Source: DSNY01 sp040752195
GTDB lineage: Bacteria > Pseudomonadota > Gammaproteobacteria > Burkholderiales > Burkholderiaceae_F
Assembly: GCA_040752195.1 (NCBI GenBank)
Contig: JBFMFC010000002.1
Span: 62,001-126,000 of the forward strand
Direction of reading: 5' to 3'
Length of the DNA stretch: 64,000 nt
Shown: in pieces, positions 27,783 to 36,625 of the stretch
Position numbering within the stretch: position 1 is the stretch's first letter
Layout: each line of letters starts with the position of its first letter
The notes under the pieces: generated by a model
Database searches by the model: none
Told to the model about the DNA's origin: nothing
What the model saw: the letters and a program-made list of their open reading frames with translations, nothing else
Program-made: the position numbers and the translations under genes

Positions 27783-28805
27783 TCACTCGCGCGACAGCGC
27801 GTGCGACAGCAGCTTGGCGGTGATGTCGACGATCGGGATGACTCGCTCGTACGCCATCCGCGTCGGCCCGATCACGCCGAGGGTGCCGACCACCTGTCCG
27901 TCAACCTCGTACGGCGCGACGACCAGGCTCATGTCGTCCAGCGGCACCGTCTGCGACTCGCCGCCGATGTAGATCTGCACACCGTGCGCGCGGCTCGTTA
28001 CGTCGAGCAGCTGCAACAGCCGCGTCTTGTGCTCGAACAGGTCGAACGCGGCGCGCAGCTTGCCGAGGTCGGCCGCGAGATCGCTGACGCCGAGCAGGTT
28101 GCGCTCGCCGGAGATCACCACCGGATCCGTCTGCTCGACCGCTTCGCTGCCGGCCTGCACCGCCGCCTCCATCAGCTGCGCGATTTCCGTGCGCAGCGCC
28201 TGCAGCTCGCCGTGCAGACGGCGGCGCGCCTCCTCGAAACTCAATCCGGCGAAGTGTTCGTTCAGCAGATTGGCGGCCTCGAGCAGCTGCGCCTGCGTGT
28301 ACGGGTGCTCCATCAGCAGGATGCGGTTCTGCACGTTGCCTTCGGGCGTGACGATGATCATCAGCACGCGCTTGTCGGACAGCCGCAGAAACTCGACCTG
28401 GCGGAACGTCGACGCGCCGCGCGGCGTCACCACCACGCCGGCGAACTGCGACAGCTGCGACAGGAGCTGCGCTGCGGTCTGGATCGCGCGCTGCGGCTCG
28501 GCGACCTGGAGCTGGCCCTGGATGATCTGCGCCTGCTGCTCCTCGATCGGCTGCACCGTCAGTAGCGTATCGACGAAGAAGCGATACCCGCGCGGCGTCG
28601 GCACACGGCCGGCCGACGTGTGCGGGCTCGCGACGAAGCCCATCTCCTCGAGGTCGGCCATCACGTTGCGAATCGTCGCCGGCGACAGCTCGAGGCCGGA
28701 GATCTTCGACAGCGCGCGCGAGCCGACCGGCTGACCTTCGGCGATGTAGCGTTCGATCAGCGCTTTCAACAGCACGCGTGCGCGTTCGTCCAGGACATTT
28801 CGCAT
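27783..28805 (-). CDS. hrcA: Heat-inducible transcription repressor HrcA
   Basis: A 340-residue repressor that binds the CIRCE inverted repeat (TTAGCACTC-N9-GAGTGCTAA) ahead of chaperonin genes and is kept active by GroEL. The N-terminal winged helix reads RVLLKALIERYIAEGQPVGSRAL and LSPATIRNVMADLEEMGFVASPHTSAGRVPT. A C-terminal GAF-like domain follows. No CIRCE site is seen anywhere in this window, including ahead of grpE or dnaK, so its target (probably groESL) is elsewhere. Divergent from nadK with 74 bases between them. Confidence 0.97.
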   Translation of the reverse strand: MRNVLDERARVLLKALIERYIAEGQPVGSRALSKISGLELSPATIRNVMADLEEMGFVASPHTSAGRVPTPRGYRFFVDTLLTVQPIEEQQAQIIQGQLQVAEPQRAIQTAAQLLSQLSQFAGVVVTPRGASTFRQVEFLRLSDKRVLMIIVTPEGNVQNRILLMEHPYTQAQLLEAANLLNEHFAGLSFEEARRRLHGELQALRTEIAQLMEAAVQAGSEAVEQTDPVVISGERNLLGVSDLAADLGKLRAAFDLFEHKTRLLQLLDVTSRAHGVQIYIGGESQTVPLDDMSLVVAPYEVDGQVVGTLGVIGPTRMAYERVIPIVDITAKLLSHALSRE

Positions 28806-28879
28806 GGTCGTTTCAACGGCGGCGCCGATGCCCGCGCCAGCGCGCTAGCTTACTGATTCTCTTGCTAAAGTGCGTCCCC

Positions 28880-29779
28880 ATGGCACGGCCCTTCCGCCAC
28901 GTCGCGATCTTCGGCAAGCCCCGGGCGGAGGGTATCGCCCCGGTGCTGCTGGAAATCGCCCGGGCCGTCGAGGCGGCCGGACCGAAGGTGCTGTTCGACG
29001 CGGAGACGCATGCGTCGCTCGGGCCGGACGGCGCGCGCTACCGGGGTTACGCGCTGTCGGAGATCGGTGCGCAGGCCGACGTGGCAATCGTACTCGGCGG
29101 CGACGGCACCATGCTCGGCGTGGCGCGCGAGCTCGCGCCGTTTCGCATTCCTCTGATCGGCATCAATCACGGCCGCGTCGGCTTCATCACGGATGTCGCG
29201 CGCGAGCAGATGCACGAGGTGCTCGCCGCGATGCTGGCCGGCCGCTACGAGACCGACCAGCGCACCATGCTCGACGGCGAAGTGCTGCGCGCCGGCAGCA
29301 GCACGTACCGCGCGGTCGCGCTGAACGACGTCGTCGTCGCGCGCGGCGTCACCGGCGGCATGGTCGAGTTCACGGTGCGGGTCGACGGCGTGACGATGTA
29401 CAACCAGCGCGCCGACGGCGTGATCCTCGCCACGCCGACCGGGTCGACCGCGTACGCGCTGTCCGCGAGCGGGCCGATCCTGCATCCTTCGCTCGCCGGC
29501 TTCGTGCTGGTACCGGTCGCTCCGCAGACGCTGTCGAACCGCCCGATCGCGCTGCCCGACACCTGCGTCATCGAGATCGAGATCACCGACGTTCGCGATG
29601 CGTCGGCGCACTTCGACATGCAGGCGTTCTCCGCGCTCAGACCCGGCGACGTGGTCCGGATCCGGCGCAGCGCGCTCGTCACGACGCTGCTGCACCCGGT
29701 CGGCTACAACTACTTCGCCACGCTGCGCCAGAAGCTGCACTGGAACGTGATGCCCAGCGAGCCGCACACGCGGGCTTGA
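28880..29779 (+). CDS. nadK: NAD kinase
   Basis: A 299-residue cytoplasmic enzyme phosphorylating NAD to NADP. The GGDGT motif is at 73-77; NHGRVGFI and the segment ATPTGSTAYALSASGPI follow, as in all bacterial NadK. The start at 28880 gives the standard length; upstream codons are Arg/Leu-rich and unlikely. In betaproteobacteria nadK commonly lies between hrcA and recN, the arrangement found here. Confidence 0.97.
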   Translation: MARPFRHVAIFGKPRAEGIAPVLLEIARAVEAAGPKVLFDAETHASLGPDGARYRGYALSEIGAQADVAIVLGGDGTMLGVARELAPFRIPLIGINHGRVGFITDVAREQMHEVLAAMLAGRYETDQRTMLDGEVLRAGSSTYRAVALNDVVVARGVTGGMVEFTVRVDGVTMYNQRADGVILATPTGSTAYALSASGPILHPSLAGFVLVPVAPQTLSNRPIALPDTCVIEIEITDVRDASAHFDMQAFSALRPGDVVRIRRSALVTTLLHPVGYNYFATLRQKLHWNVMPSEPHTRA

Positions 29780-29887
29780 TGTCGCAGTAAGCGTCTTGCA
29801 CCGCGTTGCGCGGCGCCGAAGATCCGCCAGAATCGCACCACTCAGCCCGCCGGTGCCCGACCCGCGACCCGCCATTCCGCTTTCGCC

Positions 29888-31537
29888 ATGCTGCTGTCCC
29901 TGTCAATCCGCAACTTCGTGATCGTCGACGAGCTCGAGCTGGAGTTCGGGCCGGGGTTCACGGTGCTCACCGGCGAGACGGGCGCGGGCAAGTCGATCCT
30001 GATCGATGCGCTGCTGCTTGCGCTCGGCGAACGCGCCGATGCCGACGTCGTGCGCGAAGGCGCGGCGCGCGCCGATATCGCGGCCGAATTCCGCGTTTCA
30101 CCCGAGATCAGCGCATGGCTCGCCGCCAGCGATCTGGCCGGTGACGACGACACGGTGCTCGTGCGCCGCACCGTCGATGCGGGCGGACGCAGCAAGGCGT
30201 TCGTCAACGGCACGCCGGCCACGCTCGCGCAGCTTCGCGATCTGGGCGAACGGCTGGTCGACGTCCACGGCCAGCACGCGCACCAGTCGCTGCTCAAGCC
30301 CGCGGCGCAGCTCGCGCTGCTCGACGAGCACGGCGGCCACACCCCGCTCGCGCGCGAGGTCGCCGCCGCGTTCGCGACGCACCGCGCCGCGGTCAAGGCG
30401 CGCGAGGACGCCGAGGCGATGGCGGCGAGCGCGCTCGCCGAGCAGGATCGCCTGCGCTGGATCGTCGAAGAGCTGGGCGACATCGCCCCGATCGACGGCG
30501 AGTGGGAGCAGGTCGAAGCCGAGCACAAGCGCCTGTCGCACGCGGCGAGCCTGCTCGAAGGCGCGCAGACCGCGGTCGATTCGCTGTCCGAAGCCGAGGA
30601 CTCGGCGTTGACGCGCGTCGACACCGTCGCCGCGCGGCTCGCCCAGCTTGCGAACTACGACGAGCGCCTGAAGCCCGTGCTCGAAGCGCTCGAGGCCGCG
30701 CGGATCCAGATCGACGAGGCGACCTCCGAGTTGCGCCGTTATCTGGCCAGGGCCGATCTGGACGCCGCGCGGCTGGCGGATGTCGAAGCGCGCGTGTCGG
30801 CGCTGCATTCGGCCGCGCGCAAGTTCAAGTGCGCGCCCGGCGAACTGCCTGCGCTGCTCGGTGCGTCGCGCGACAAGCTCGCCGCGCTGTCGGCCGCGGC
30901 CGACCTCGATGCGCTGCGCCGGCGCGAAGCCGAAACACTCGCCGCCTACATGGCGGTGGCGAAGAAGCTGTCGCACAGCCGCAAGGCTGCGGCCAAGCGC
31001 ATGGGCGCCGAAGTCACCCGTGCGATGCAGGATCTGTCGATGGCGGGCGGGCGCTTCGAGGTCGCGCTGCACGACGCCGAGCCCGCTGCGAGCGGGCTGG
31101 AACGCGCCGAGTTCCTCGTCGCCGGCCATGCCGGCGTCGCCCCTAAACCGCTCGTCAAGGTCGCCTCGGGCGGCGAGCTCGCCCGCATCAGCCTGGCGAT
31201 CTCGGTCATCGCCGCGACCGCCACCCCCGTCGCGACGCTGATCTTCGACGAGGTCGATGCCGGCATCGGCGGGGCGGTCGCGGAAACGGTCGGGCGGCTG
31301 CTCAAGCAGCTCGGCCAGATGCGGCAGGTGCTGTGCGTCACCCATCTGCCGCAGGTCGCCGCGCGCGGCGATCAGCACTTCGTCGTGTCCAAGGTCGCCG
31401 ACGGCGAAGGCAAACCCGTGTCGCGCATCGCACCGCTGGACCGCAAGGCACGCGTCGACGAGCTCGCCCGCATGCTCGGCGGGATCGAGATCACCGACAC
31501 CACGCGCAAGCACGCGCGGGAGATGCTTGCGGGTTAG
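29888..31537 (+). CDS. recN: DNA repair ATPase RecN
   Basis: The 549-residue SMC-like protein acts at double-strand breaks. Walker A GETGAGKS is at 29-36, a coiled-coil core with SHAA-rich heptads spans about 145-360, and the ABC-type signature VASGGELARISLA followed by Walker B ATLIFDEVDAGIGG and the H-loop VLCVTHLPQVAARG complete the head. The length is normal (about 553). A 108-base gap separates it from nadK. It ends twelve bases from the convergent fur gene, with no clear terminator. Confidence 0.97.
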   Translation: MLLSLSIRNFVIVDELELEFGPGFTVLTGETGAGKSILIDALLLALGERADADVVREGAARADIAAEFRVSPEISAWLAASDLAGDDDTVLVRRTVDAGGRSKAFVNGTPATLAQLRDLGERLVDVHGQHAHQSLLKPAAQLALLDEHGGHTPLAREVAAAFATHRAAVKAREDAEAMAASALAEQDRLRWIVEELGDIAPIDGEWEQVEAEHKRLSHAASLLEGAQTAVDSLSEAEDSALTRVDTVAARLAQLANYDERLKPVLEALEAARIQIDEATSELRRYLARADLDAARLADVEARVSALHSAARKFKCAPGELPALLGASRDKLAALSAAADLDALRRREAETLAAYMAVAKKLSHSRKAAAKRMGAEVTRAMQDLSMAGGRFEVALHDAEPAASGLERAEFLVAGHAGVAPKPLVKVASGGELARISLAISVIAATATPVATLIFDEVDAGIGGAVAETVGRLLKQLGQMRQVLCVTHLPQVAARGDQHFVVSKVADGEGKPVSRIAPLDRKARVDELARMLGGIEITDTTRKHAREMLAG

Positions 31538-31549
31538 CGCGGCGCGCCG

Positions 31550-32017
31550 CTACTTCGGGCGATGCGGGCAGTCCGGCTTGACGCAGTCGCCGTACAGCGC
31601 CAATGCGTGGTCGTGCAGCCGGAAGCCCCGTTCGGCAGCGACTTTCTGCTGGCGCTTCTCGATCTCGGCATCGACGAATTCCTCGACGCGGCCGCAGGTC
31701 AGGCACACGAGGTGGTCGTGATGCGCGCCCTCGTTCAGCTCGAACACGGCGCGGCCGGCCTCGAAGTGACTGCGCGCCAGCAGCCCCGCCTGCTCGAACT
31801 GGGTCAGCACGCGGTACACGGTCGCCAGCCCCACGTCCAGGTGATCGGCGAGCAACGCCTTGTAGACGTCCTCCGCGCTCATGTGGCGCGCGCTGCCGTG
31901 CTGCGCGTTGCGCTGGAAGATCTCCAGGATCTTCAGACGGGGCAGCGTGGCCTTCAGCCCCGTGCTTTTCAGCCCGTTCGGCTTCGCTTCCAGGGACGGT
32001 GCGCCACGGCTGGGCAT
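31550..32017 (-). CDS. fur: Ferric uptake regulator Fur
   Basis: A 155-residue iron-dependent repressor. The winged helix reads LKATLPRLKILEIFQ and LATVYRVLTQFEQAGLL; the metal region has HHDH at 99-102. Structural zinc cysteines are Cys105/Cys108 (CLTC) and Cys145/Cys150 (CVKPDC). The ATG at 32017 yields a 10-15-residue N-terminal extension over many Fur proteins; an ATG at 32050 would add eleven more. It is divergent from bamE with about 80 bases between, which is the classical omlA-fur layout of betaproteobacteria. Confidence 0.95.
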   Translation of the reverse strand: MPSRGAPSLEAKPNGLKSTGLKATLPRLKILEIFQRNAQHGSARHMSAEDVYKALLADHLDVGLATVYRVLTQFEQAGLLARSHFEAGRAVFELNEGAHHDHLVCLTCGRVEEFVDAEIEKRQQKVAAERGFRLHDHALALYGDCVKPDCPHRPK

Positions 32018-32098
32018 GATGGCAGTCTCGTGCGGGATCTCGGTCGGCATCGACGCGTCGGTATCATAGCGCTCGCTTTCCATCGAACCGGTCCCGTG

Positions 32099-32554
32099 AT
32101 GCTGCTCACATCGTTCGCGCGCGCGCTGCTCGCCGCCGCCGCGGTCCTGACCCTCGCCGGCTGCGAATCGGTTCGCACCTGGACGCCGACCTTCCTGAAG
32201 CCGTACCGGCCGGACGTTCAACAAGGCAATGTCGTGACCAAGGAAATGGTCGATCAACTGCGGCCCGGCATGTCGCGCGAACAGGTGCGCTTCCTGCTCG
32301 GCACGCCGCTGCTGACCAGCGTCTTTCACCAGGATCGGTGGGACTACGTCTACCGCCTCGCCCGCGGCTCCGGCGAGGTCCAGGAACGCAAGCTCGTGGT
32401 GTTCTTCAAGGACAATCGGCTCGAGCGCTTCGAGTCCGACGAGATGCCGAGCGAAGCGCTCGCCGACAACCTGATCCTCGGCCGCACGCCGAAGACCGCG
32501 CCGAAGCCGCCGCCGAGAGAGCCCGTGCCGCCGGTCAACTTGCCTGCGAAGTGA
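32099..32554 (+). CDS. bamE: Outer membrane assembly lipoprotein BamE (OmlA)
   Basis: A 151-residue lipoprotein of the beta-barrel assembly machine. A signal peptide with lipobox LAGC ends near residue 22. The SmpA/OmlA domain follows: KEMVDQLRPGMSREQVRFLLGTPLLTSVFHQDRWDYVYRL. A proline-rich tail closes it. ATG at 32099 is preceded by a GTG that could also serve. Divergent from fur. dapB starts three bases after its stop, so the two are likely co-transcribed. Confidence 0.95.
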   Translation: MLLTSFARALLAAAAVLTLAGCESVRTWTPTFLKPYRPDVQQGNVVTKEMVDQLRPGMSREQVRFLLGTPLLTSVFHQDRWDYVYRLARGSGEVQERKLVVFFKDNRLERFESDEMPSEALADNLILGRTPKTAPKPPPREPVPPVNLPAK

Positions 32555-32557
32555 GCG

Positions 32558-33358
32558 ATGACGATCACCGTGGCCATCGCCGGCGCCGGCGGACGCATGG
32601 GGCGGATGCTGGTCGAAGCCGCGCTCGCCGCCGACGACATTCGCATCGGCGCCGCGCTGGATCGCGCGGGCAGCCCGGATCTGGGCCGCGACTGCGCCGA
32701 GTTCCTCGGCCGCAAGACCGGCGTCACCATCACCGACGACCTGGCGCGCGCGCGCGAAGCGCAGGTGCTGATCGACTTCACGCGGCCCGAGGGCACGCTC
32801 GAGCACCTGAAGCAGTGCGTCGCGAACGGCGTGGCGATGGTGATCGGTACGACCGGGTTCGACGCCGCCGGCAAGGCGGCGATCGGCGCCGCGGCGGAGC
32901 GGATTCCGATCGTTTTCGCGCCGAACATGAGCGTCGGCGTCAACGCCACGCTCAAGCTGCTCGAGGTCGCCGCGAAGATCCTGTCGGCGGGCTACGACAT
33001 CGAGATCATCGAAGCGCATCACCGGCACAAGGTCGACGCGCCGAGCGGAACCGCGCTCGCGATGGGCGAGACGATCGCGCGCGCGCTCGGCGCCAGGCTC
33101 GACGACGTTGCCGTCTACGCGCGCCATGGCATCACCGGCGAGCGCAAGCCGGGCACGATCGGCTTTTCCGCGATCCGCGGCGGTGACATCGTCGGCGACC
33201 ATACGGTGCTCTTCGCCGGGCTCGGCGAACGCATCGAGATCACCCACAAGTCCGCCAGCCGCATGACGTATGCGCTCGGCGCGCTGCGCGCGGCGCGGTT
33301 CCTCGCCGGCAAGTCGAAAGGGCTGTTCGACATGCACGACGTGCTCGGCCTGCGCTGA
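32558..33358 (+). CDS. dapB: 4-hydroxy-tetrahydrodipicolinate reductase
   Basis: A 266-residue NAD(P)H-dependent enzyme of the diaminopimelate/lysine pathway, cytoplasmic. N-terminal Rossmann motif AGAGGRMGRMLVE, then IGTTGFD and NMSVGVN. The catalytic region reads EIIEAHHRHKVDAPSGTAL (catalytic His pair and Lys). C-terminal HKSASRMTYALGALRAARFL matches the family. Its stop overlaps the exbB start by one base, coupling lysine/peptidoglycan synthesis to an energiser operon, an arrangement conserved in related genomes. Confidence 0.97.
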   Translation: MTITVAIAGAGGRMGRMLVEAALAADDIRIGAALDRAGSPDLGRDCAEFLGRKTGVTITDDLARAREAQVLIDFTRPEGTLEHLKQCVANGVAMVIGTTGFDAAGKAAIGAAAERIPIVFAPNMSVGVNATLKLLEVAAKILSAGYDIEIIEAHHRHKVDAPSGTALAMGETIARALGARLDDVAVYARHGITGERKPGTIGFSAIRGGDIVGDHTVLFAGLGERIEITHKSASRMTYALGALRAARFLAGKSKGLFDMHDVLGLR

Positions 33359-34044
33359 TGGACGCGGAGACCTCGGTCGGCGTCGCGCACTTCTGGTCGC
33401 AGGCCGACGCCATCATTCGCGCCACGGCATACATCCTGATCGCGATGTCGGTGGCGAGCTGGTTCCTGATCCTGTGGAAGAGCTGGTCATGGTGGAGGAC
33501 GCGGCGCGCGTCGCTGCGGCTCGACCAGTTCTGGTCGGCCAAGTCGATCGACGAGGCGATCGCGCTGCTGCGCCCGTTCGACAGCGAAGGCATCTTCGTG
33601 CCGATCGCCGCGGGCGGCGCTGCGGCCGCGCACGCGCCGGTGGCCGAAGAAAGCCTCGCTGCGCGCGTCGACCGCTCCGAGTTGATCACGCGCGCGCTGC
33701 GCCAGCGGATCAACGAGGCGGCGGCACGGCTCGAAGCGGGGCTCACGTTCCTTGCATCGGTCGGCAGCACCGCGCCCTTCGTCGGGCTGTTCGGCACGGT
33801 CTGGGGCATCTACCACGCGCTGCTTTCGATCGCGGCGACCGGGACGATCTCGATCGACAAGGTCGCCGGTCCCGTCGGCGAGGCGCTGATCATGACCGCG
33901 TTCGGCCTGGCGGTCGCGATCCCGGCGGTGCTCGCGTACAACGCGTTCACGCGCGTCAACCGCGTCGTGCTCGCGCAGCTCGACGGCTTCGCGCACGACC
34001 TGCATTCGTTTCTCACGCTGGGCGCCCGGCCCGAGGCGAGTTAG
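33358..34044 (+). CDS. exbB: ExbB/TolQ-type proton channel
   Basis: The 228-residue inner-membrane protein belongs to the MotA/TolQ/ExbB family. Three helices are visible: near 20-40 (ILIAMSVASWFLILWKSW), around 130-155 (FLASVGSTAPFVGLFGTVWGIY) and about 175-200 (GEALIMTAFGLAVAIPAVLAYN). With ExbD it energises TonB-dependent receptors using the proton gradient. Its neighbours exbD and the BtuF-like gene point to service of the B12 receptor on the opposite strand. A tolQ assignment is possible but no tolAB-pal genes follow. Confidence 0.9.
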   Translation: MDAETSVGVAHFWSQADAIIRATAYILIAMSVASWFLILWKSWSWWRTRRASLRLDQFWSAKSIDEAIALLRPFDSEGIFVPIAAGGAAAAHAPVAEESLAARVDRSELITRALRQRINEAAARLEAGLTFLASVGSTAPFVGLFGTVWGIYHALLSIAATGTISIDKVAGPVGEALIMTAFGLAVAIPAVLAYNAFTRVNRVVLAQLDGFAHDLHSFLTLGARPEAS

Positions 34045-34046
34045 CC

Positions 34047-34505
34047 GTGGCTTTCGGCGGATTCGAGCGCGGCACCTCGCCGTCGCAGCCGATGGCGGAG
34101 ATCAACGTCACGCCGCTCGTGGACGTGATGCTGGTGCTGCTGGTGATCTTCATCATCACCGCGCCGCTGCTGTCGTACGCGATCAAGCTCGACCTGCCCG
34201 ACGCCAAGGCGCCGGCCGCCAACGCCGCGTCCGACGCGATCAAGCTTTCGATCGACGCCGACGGCCGCGTCTTCTGGAACGACGAGGCGCTCGGCGAGGA
34301 CGAGCTGGCGCCGCGGCTCGCCGCCGCGGCGCGCCGGTCGCCGCAGCCTGAGCTGCATCTGCGCGCGGACAAGGACGCGCGCTACGAACGCATCGCGGCG
34401 CTGCTGTCCGCCGCGCAGGAAGCGGGGCTCGCGCGGATCGGCTTCGTCACCGAGCCGCCGCAGTCGCCCGCCGCGGGCCGCGCCGCGCCGGCGCCGGCAA
34501 AGTGA
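34047..34505 (+). CDS. exbD: ExbD/TolR-type energiser subunit
   Basis: A 152-residue protein with one N-terminal helix containing the essential aspartate (INVTPLVDVMLVLLVIFIITAPLL) and a periplasmic beta domain (AIKLDLPDAKAPAANAA to LSAAQEAGLARIGFVT). A GTG start is two bases after the exbB stop, with GAGGCGAG upstream. The C-terminal tail is proline/alanine-rich. It works with ExbB and a TonB not found in this window. Its stop overlaps the start of the next gene. Confidence 0.9.
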   Translation: MAFGGFERGTSPSQPMAEINVTPLVDVMLVLLVIFIITAPLLSYAIKLDLPDAKAPAANAASDAIKLSIDADGRVFWNDEALGEDELAPRLAAAARRSPQPELHLRADKDARYERIAALLSAAQEAGLARIGFVTEPPQSPAAGRAAPAPAK

Positions 34506-35386
34506 TCGCCGCCGCGCGCGGGCTGGCGGCCGCGCTGCTCGCGTGCGTCGCGCTCGGCGCGCACGCGCGCCCGGTCGCCGCGACCGACGATGCCGGCAAC
34601 CGCGTCGAACTGGCGCGGCCGGCGCAACGGATCGCGAGCCTCGCGCCGCATCTGACCGAGCAGCTCTTCGCGATCGGTGTCGGCGATCGCATCGTCGGCA
34701 CGACCGACTTCGCCGACTATCCGGACGAAGCGAAACGCATCCCGCGCGTGGCGCGCGCGCACAGCGTCGACCTCGAGCGCGTCGCGGCGCTCGCGCCCGA
34801 CCTGATCGCGGCGTGGGGCTCCGGCTATCCTCCCGCCGTGATCGAGGCGCTGCGCCGGCTCGGCGCGCCGGTGTTCGTCAGCGAACCGAGATCGCTCGCC
34901 GACATCGCAAGCTCGCTCGAACGGCTCGGCGCCTTGACGGCGAGCACCGGCGCCGGCGCAGTCGCTTCGGCGTTCCGCGCGCGGCTCGACGCGCTGCGCG
35001 CGCGTTACGCCGACCGCCGGCCCGTCACCGTCTTCTACCAGGTCTGGGCGCAGCCGCTGATGACGCTGTCGGGGAAGCATGTGTTGAACGAGGCGATCCG
35101 CGTCTGCGGCGGCCGCAACGTGTTCGAGCGCCTGGCGCCGATCGCGCCGCACGTTTCCGTCGAAGCCGTGCTCGCCGCGGACCCCGAGGTCATCGTCACC
35201 GCCGAAACCGGCGGCAGGGCGACCGGGGCCCTCGATAGCTGGAAGCGCTGGCCGGCGTTGCGCGCGGTGCGCGCGGGCCGGCTCGTCACGCTCGACGCCG
35301 ACCGCATCAACCGTCACACGCCGCGCCTGCTCGACGAGCTCGCCGTGCTGTGCGAGCGGCTCGACGAGGCGCGTTCGCCGCGGTAG
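34502..35386 (+). CDS. btuF: BtuF-like cobalamin ABC transporter periplasmic binding protein
   Basis: A 294-residue exported protein of the helical-backbone, BtuF/FhuD-type fold. A signal peptide ends about residue 22 (GAHA-R). The family pattern PAQRIASLAPHLTEQLFAIGVGDRIVGTTDFADYP and the later YQVWAQPLMTLSGKHVLNEAIRVCGGRNVFE are clear. It starts with GTG in a four-base overlap with exbD. Its partner permease and ATPase are encoded on the opposite strand a few kilobases away, which together with the riboswitch supports vitamin B12 as ligand over haem or iron siderophores. Confidence 0.85.
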   Translation: MIAAARGLAAALLACVALGAHARPVAATDDAGNRVELARPAQRIASLAPHLTEQLFAIGVGDRIVGTTDFADYPDEAKRIPRVARAHSVDLERVAALAPDLIAAWGSGYPPAVIEALRRLGAPVFVSEPRSLADIASSLERLGALTASTGAGAVASAFRARLDALRARYADRRPVTVFYQVWAQPLMTLSGKHVLNEAIRVCGGRNVFERLAPIAPHVSVEAVLAADPEVIVTAETGGRATGALDSWKRWPALRAVRAGRLVTLDADRINRHTPRLLDELAVLCERLDEARSPR

Positions 35387-35387
35387 G

Positions 35388-35930
35388 TCAGAGCGCGTAC
35401 TCGTCGCCGAGCACGATGCGGCCGTGCTCGTCGCGCGCGAGCGGCAGCCACGGCAGGTCGGTGATGCCGGGGTCGATGCCGGCCTGTTTCAGCAGCGTCG
35501 TCGCCTGTCCGCGATGGTGCGTCTGGTGATTGAACATCTGCGCGACGCACAGCCACTTCGGCCGCGTCATCTGCCGTCCGGCCACGCCCGAGTACCACGT
35601 GAGGTCGCCGGCGAGCTGTTCGCGCGTGACCTGAAGCGCCCACGCGGTGAGGTCGGCGTCCATCTCGACGCGCGCAAGCCGCAGGTGCTCGAAGTCGTCG
35701 TACAGGTCCACACCGATCGGGCCGATCTCGTACTTCCGTCCGTTGAAGCGGCCGAGCCACACGCGGTCGCCCCACAGCAGGTGGTTCAGCGTCGAATGCA
35801 GCGAGCGGAAGAACGCGCCGCGGTCGCGCTTGCGCTCCTCGTCGGAAAGCTGCGCGGCGCACGCGTACAGCGTCTCGTTCATCCACGCGTTGTACGCGGC
35901 GAAGGTCTGACAGTATCCGGGTTCGATCAT
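35388..35930 (-). CDS. DinB family protein
   Basis: The 180-residue protein forms the DinB/YfiT four-helix-bundle fold with three metal-binding histidines: one in LHSTLNHLLWGDR and two in FNHQTHHRGQATTLL (HxxxH). Family members are metal-dependent enzymes, often thiol transferases or of unknown activity. The ATG overlaps the ParA-type gene stop by four bases, and the stop is one base from the convergent BtuF-like stop. It closes the btuBCD run. No direct B12 connection is known. Confidence 0.85.
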   Translation of the reverse strand: MIEPGYCQTFAAYNAWMNETLYACAAQLSDEERKRDRGAFFRSLHSTLNHLLWGDRVWLGRFNGRKYEIGPIGVDLYDDFEHLRLARVEMDADLTAWALQVTREQLAGDLTWYSGVAGRQMTRPKWLCVAQMFNHQTHHRGQATTLLKQAGIDPGITDLPWLPLARDEHGRIVLGDEYAL

Positions 35931-36547
35931 CGTTCGGCCCATTCGATCAACGCCTGCCATTGCGGCAAGTCCTTCTCGACCCGACTCGGCGCGACGTCCC
36001 ACAGCGTCAGTCCGTGCGCGGCGAGCTGCACGTAGTTCTGCGTGTCGCGCAGGAAACCGAGCACCGGCAGCCCGAGCCCCTCGACGAAGCGCTGCAGCTG
36101 TTCGGCCGCGCGCGTTCGTCCATCGACCCGCACGCCGAGCACGCCGACGCGCCCCGAGTCCTTCAGCACGCCGCGTTCGCCGAGCCGCGCGAGAAATGCC
36201 TGCGTCGCATAGATGTCGAACAGCGACGGCAGCAGCGGCACGATCACGCGGTCGGCCGCGCGCAGCGCCTCCTTCAGCCCGTGCCCGTGGATTCCGGCCG
36301 GCGAGTCGAGGACGACGTGTGTCACGCCCTTCGGCGGCCGCGCGATCGCATCGGCGTCGACCTCCCAGGTTTCGATCCTGGGCAGCGTCGACGGCCGCAG
36401 CTTCAGCCACGCCCGCGCCGACTGCTGGCGATCGAGGTCGCCCAACATCGTGCGCCGTCCGCGACACGCGAAGTAGCCGGCGAGGTTGGTCGCGACGGTG
36501 CTCTTGCCGACGCCGCCCTTGGGGTTGGCGATCAGGAAAACGGGCAT
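35927..36547 (-). CDS. Orphan ParA/MinD-type ATPase
   Basis: A 206-residue ParA family P-loop ATPase with deviant Walker A NPKGGVGKST at 8-17, DLDRQQSA (Walker A'), and HVVLDSPAG (Walker B). No ParB, centromere-like repeat or chromosome origin is nearby, so a plasmid/chromosome partition role is not supported. Short ParA-like ATPases position other cargo such as chemotaxis or secretion complexes. The product could also be mistaken for a CobQ/CbiA-type cobyrinate amidase because folds are shared, but length and lack of a glutaminase domain argue against it. It lies within the B12 operon, spaced 78 bases from btuD. Confidence 0.85.
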   Translation of the reverse strand: MPVFLIANPKGGVGKSTVATNLAGYFACRGRRTMLGDLDRQQSARAWLKLRPSTLPRIETWEVDADAIARPPKGVTHVVLDSPAGIHGHGLKEALRAADRVIVPLLPSLFDIYATQAFLARLGERGVLKDSGRVGVLGVRVDGRTRAAEQLQRFVEGLGLPVLGFLRDTQNYVQLAAHGLTLWDVAPSRVEKDLPQWQALIEWAER

Positions 36548-36625
36548 GGTCTCCTCGCTGCTTGCGTCTTGTGGTTCGCGCGGATGCGGCGCGGCAACGC
36601 GTCCAATATAGCGAACGCCGCTGCG

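Noticed and set aside
28806..28879. CIRCE operator between hrcA and nadK
   Set aside because: The gap contains TTGCTAAAG but not the paired TTAGCACTC/GAGTGCTAA halves.
33358..34505. tolQ-tolR assignment for the MotA/TolQ/ExbB and ExbD/TolR genes
   Set aside because: No tolA, tolB, pal or ybgC follow; the next gene is a BtuF-type binding protein, which favours ExbB/ExbD.
35927..36547. Cobyrinic acid a,c-diamide synthase (CbiA/CobB) assignment because of the B12 context
   Set aside because: The protein is only 206 residues, with a ParA-type Walker A and no glutamine amidotransferase domain.
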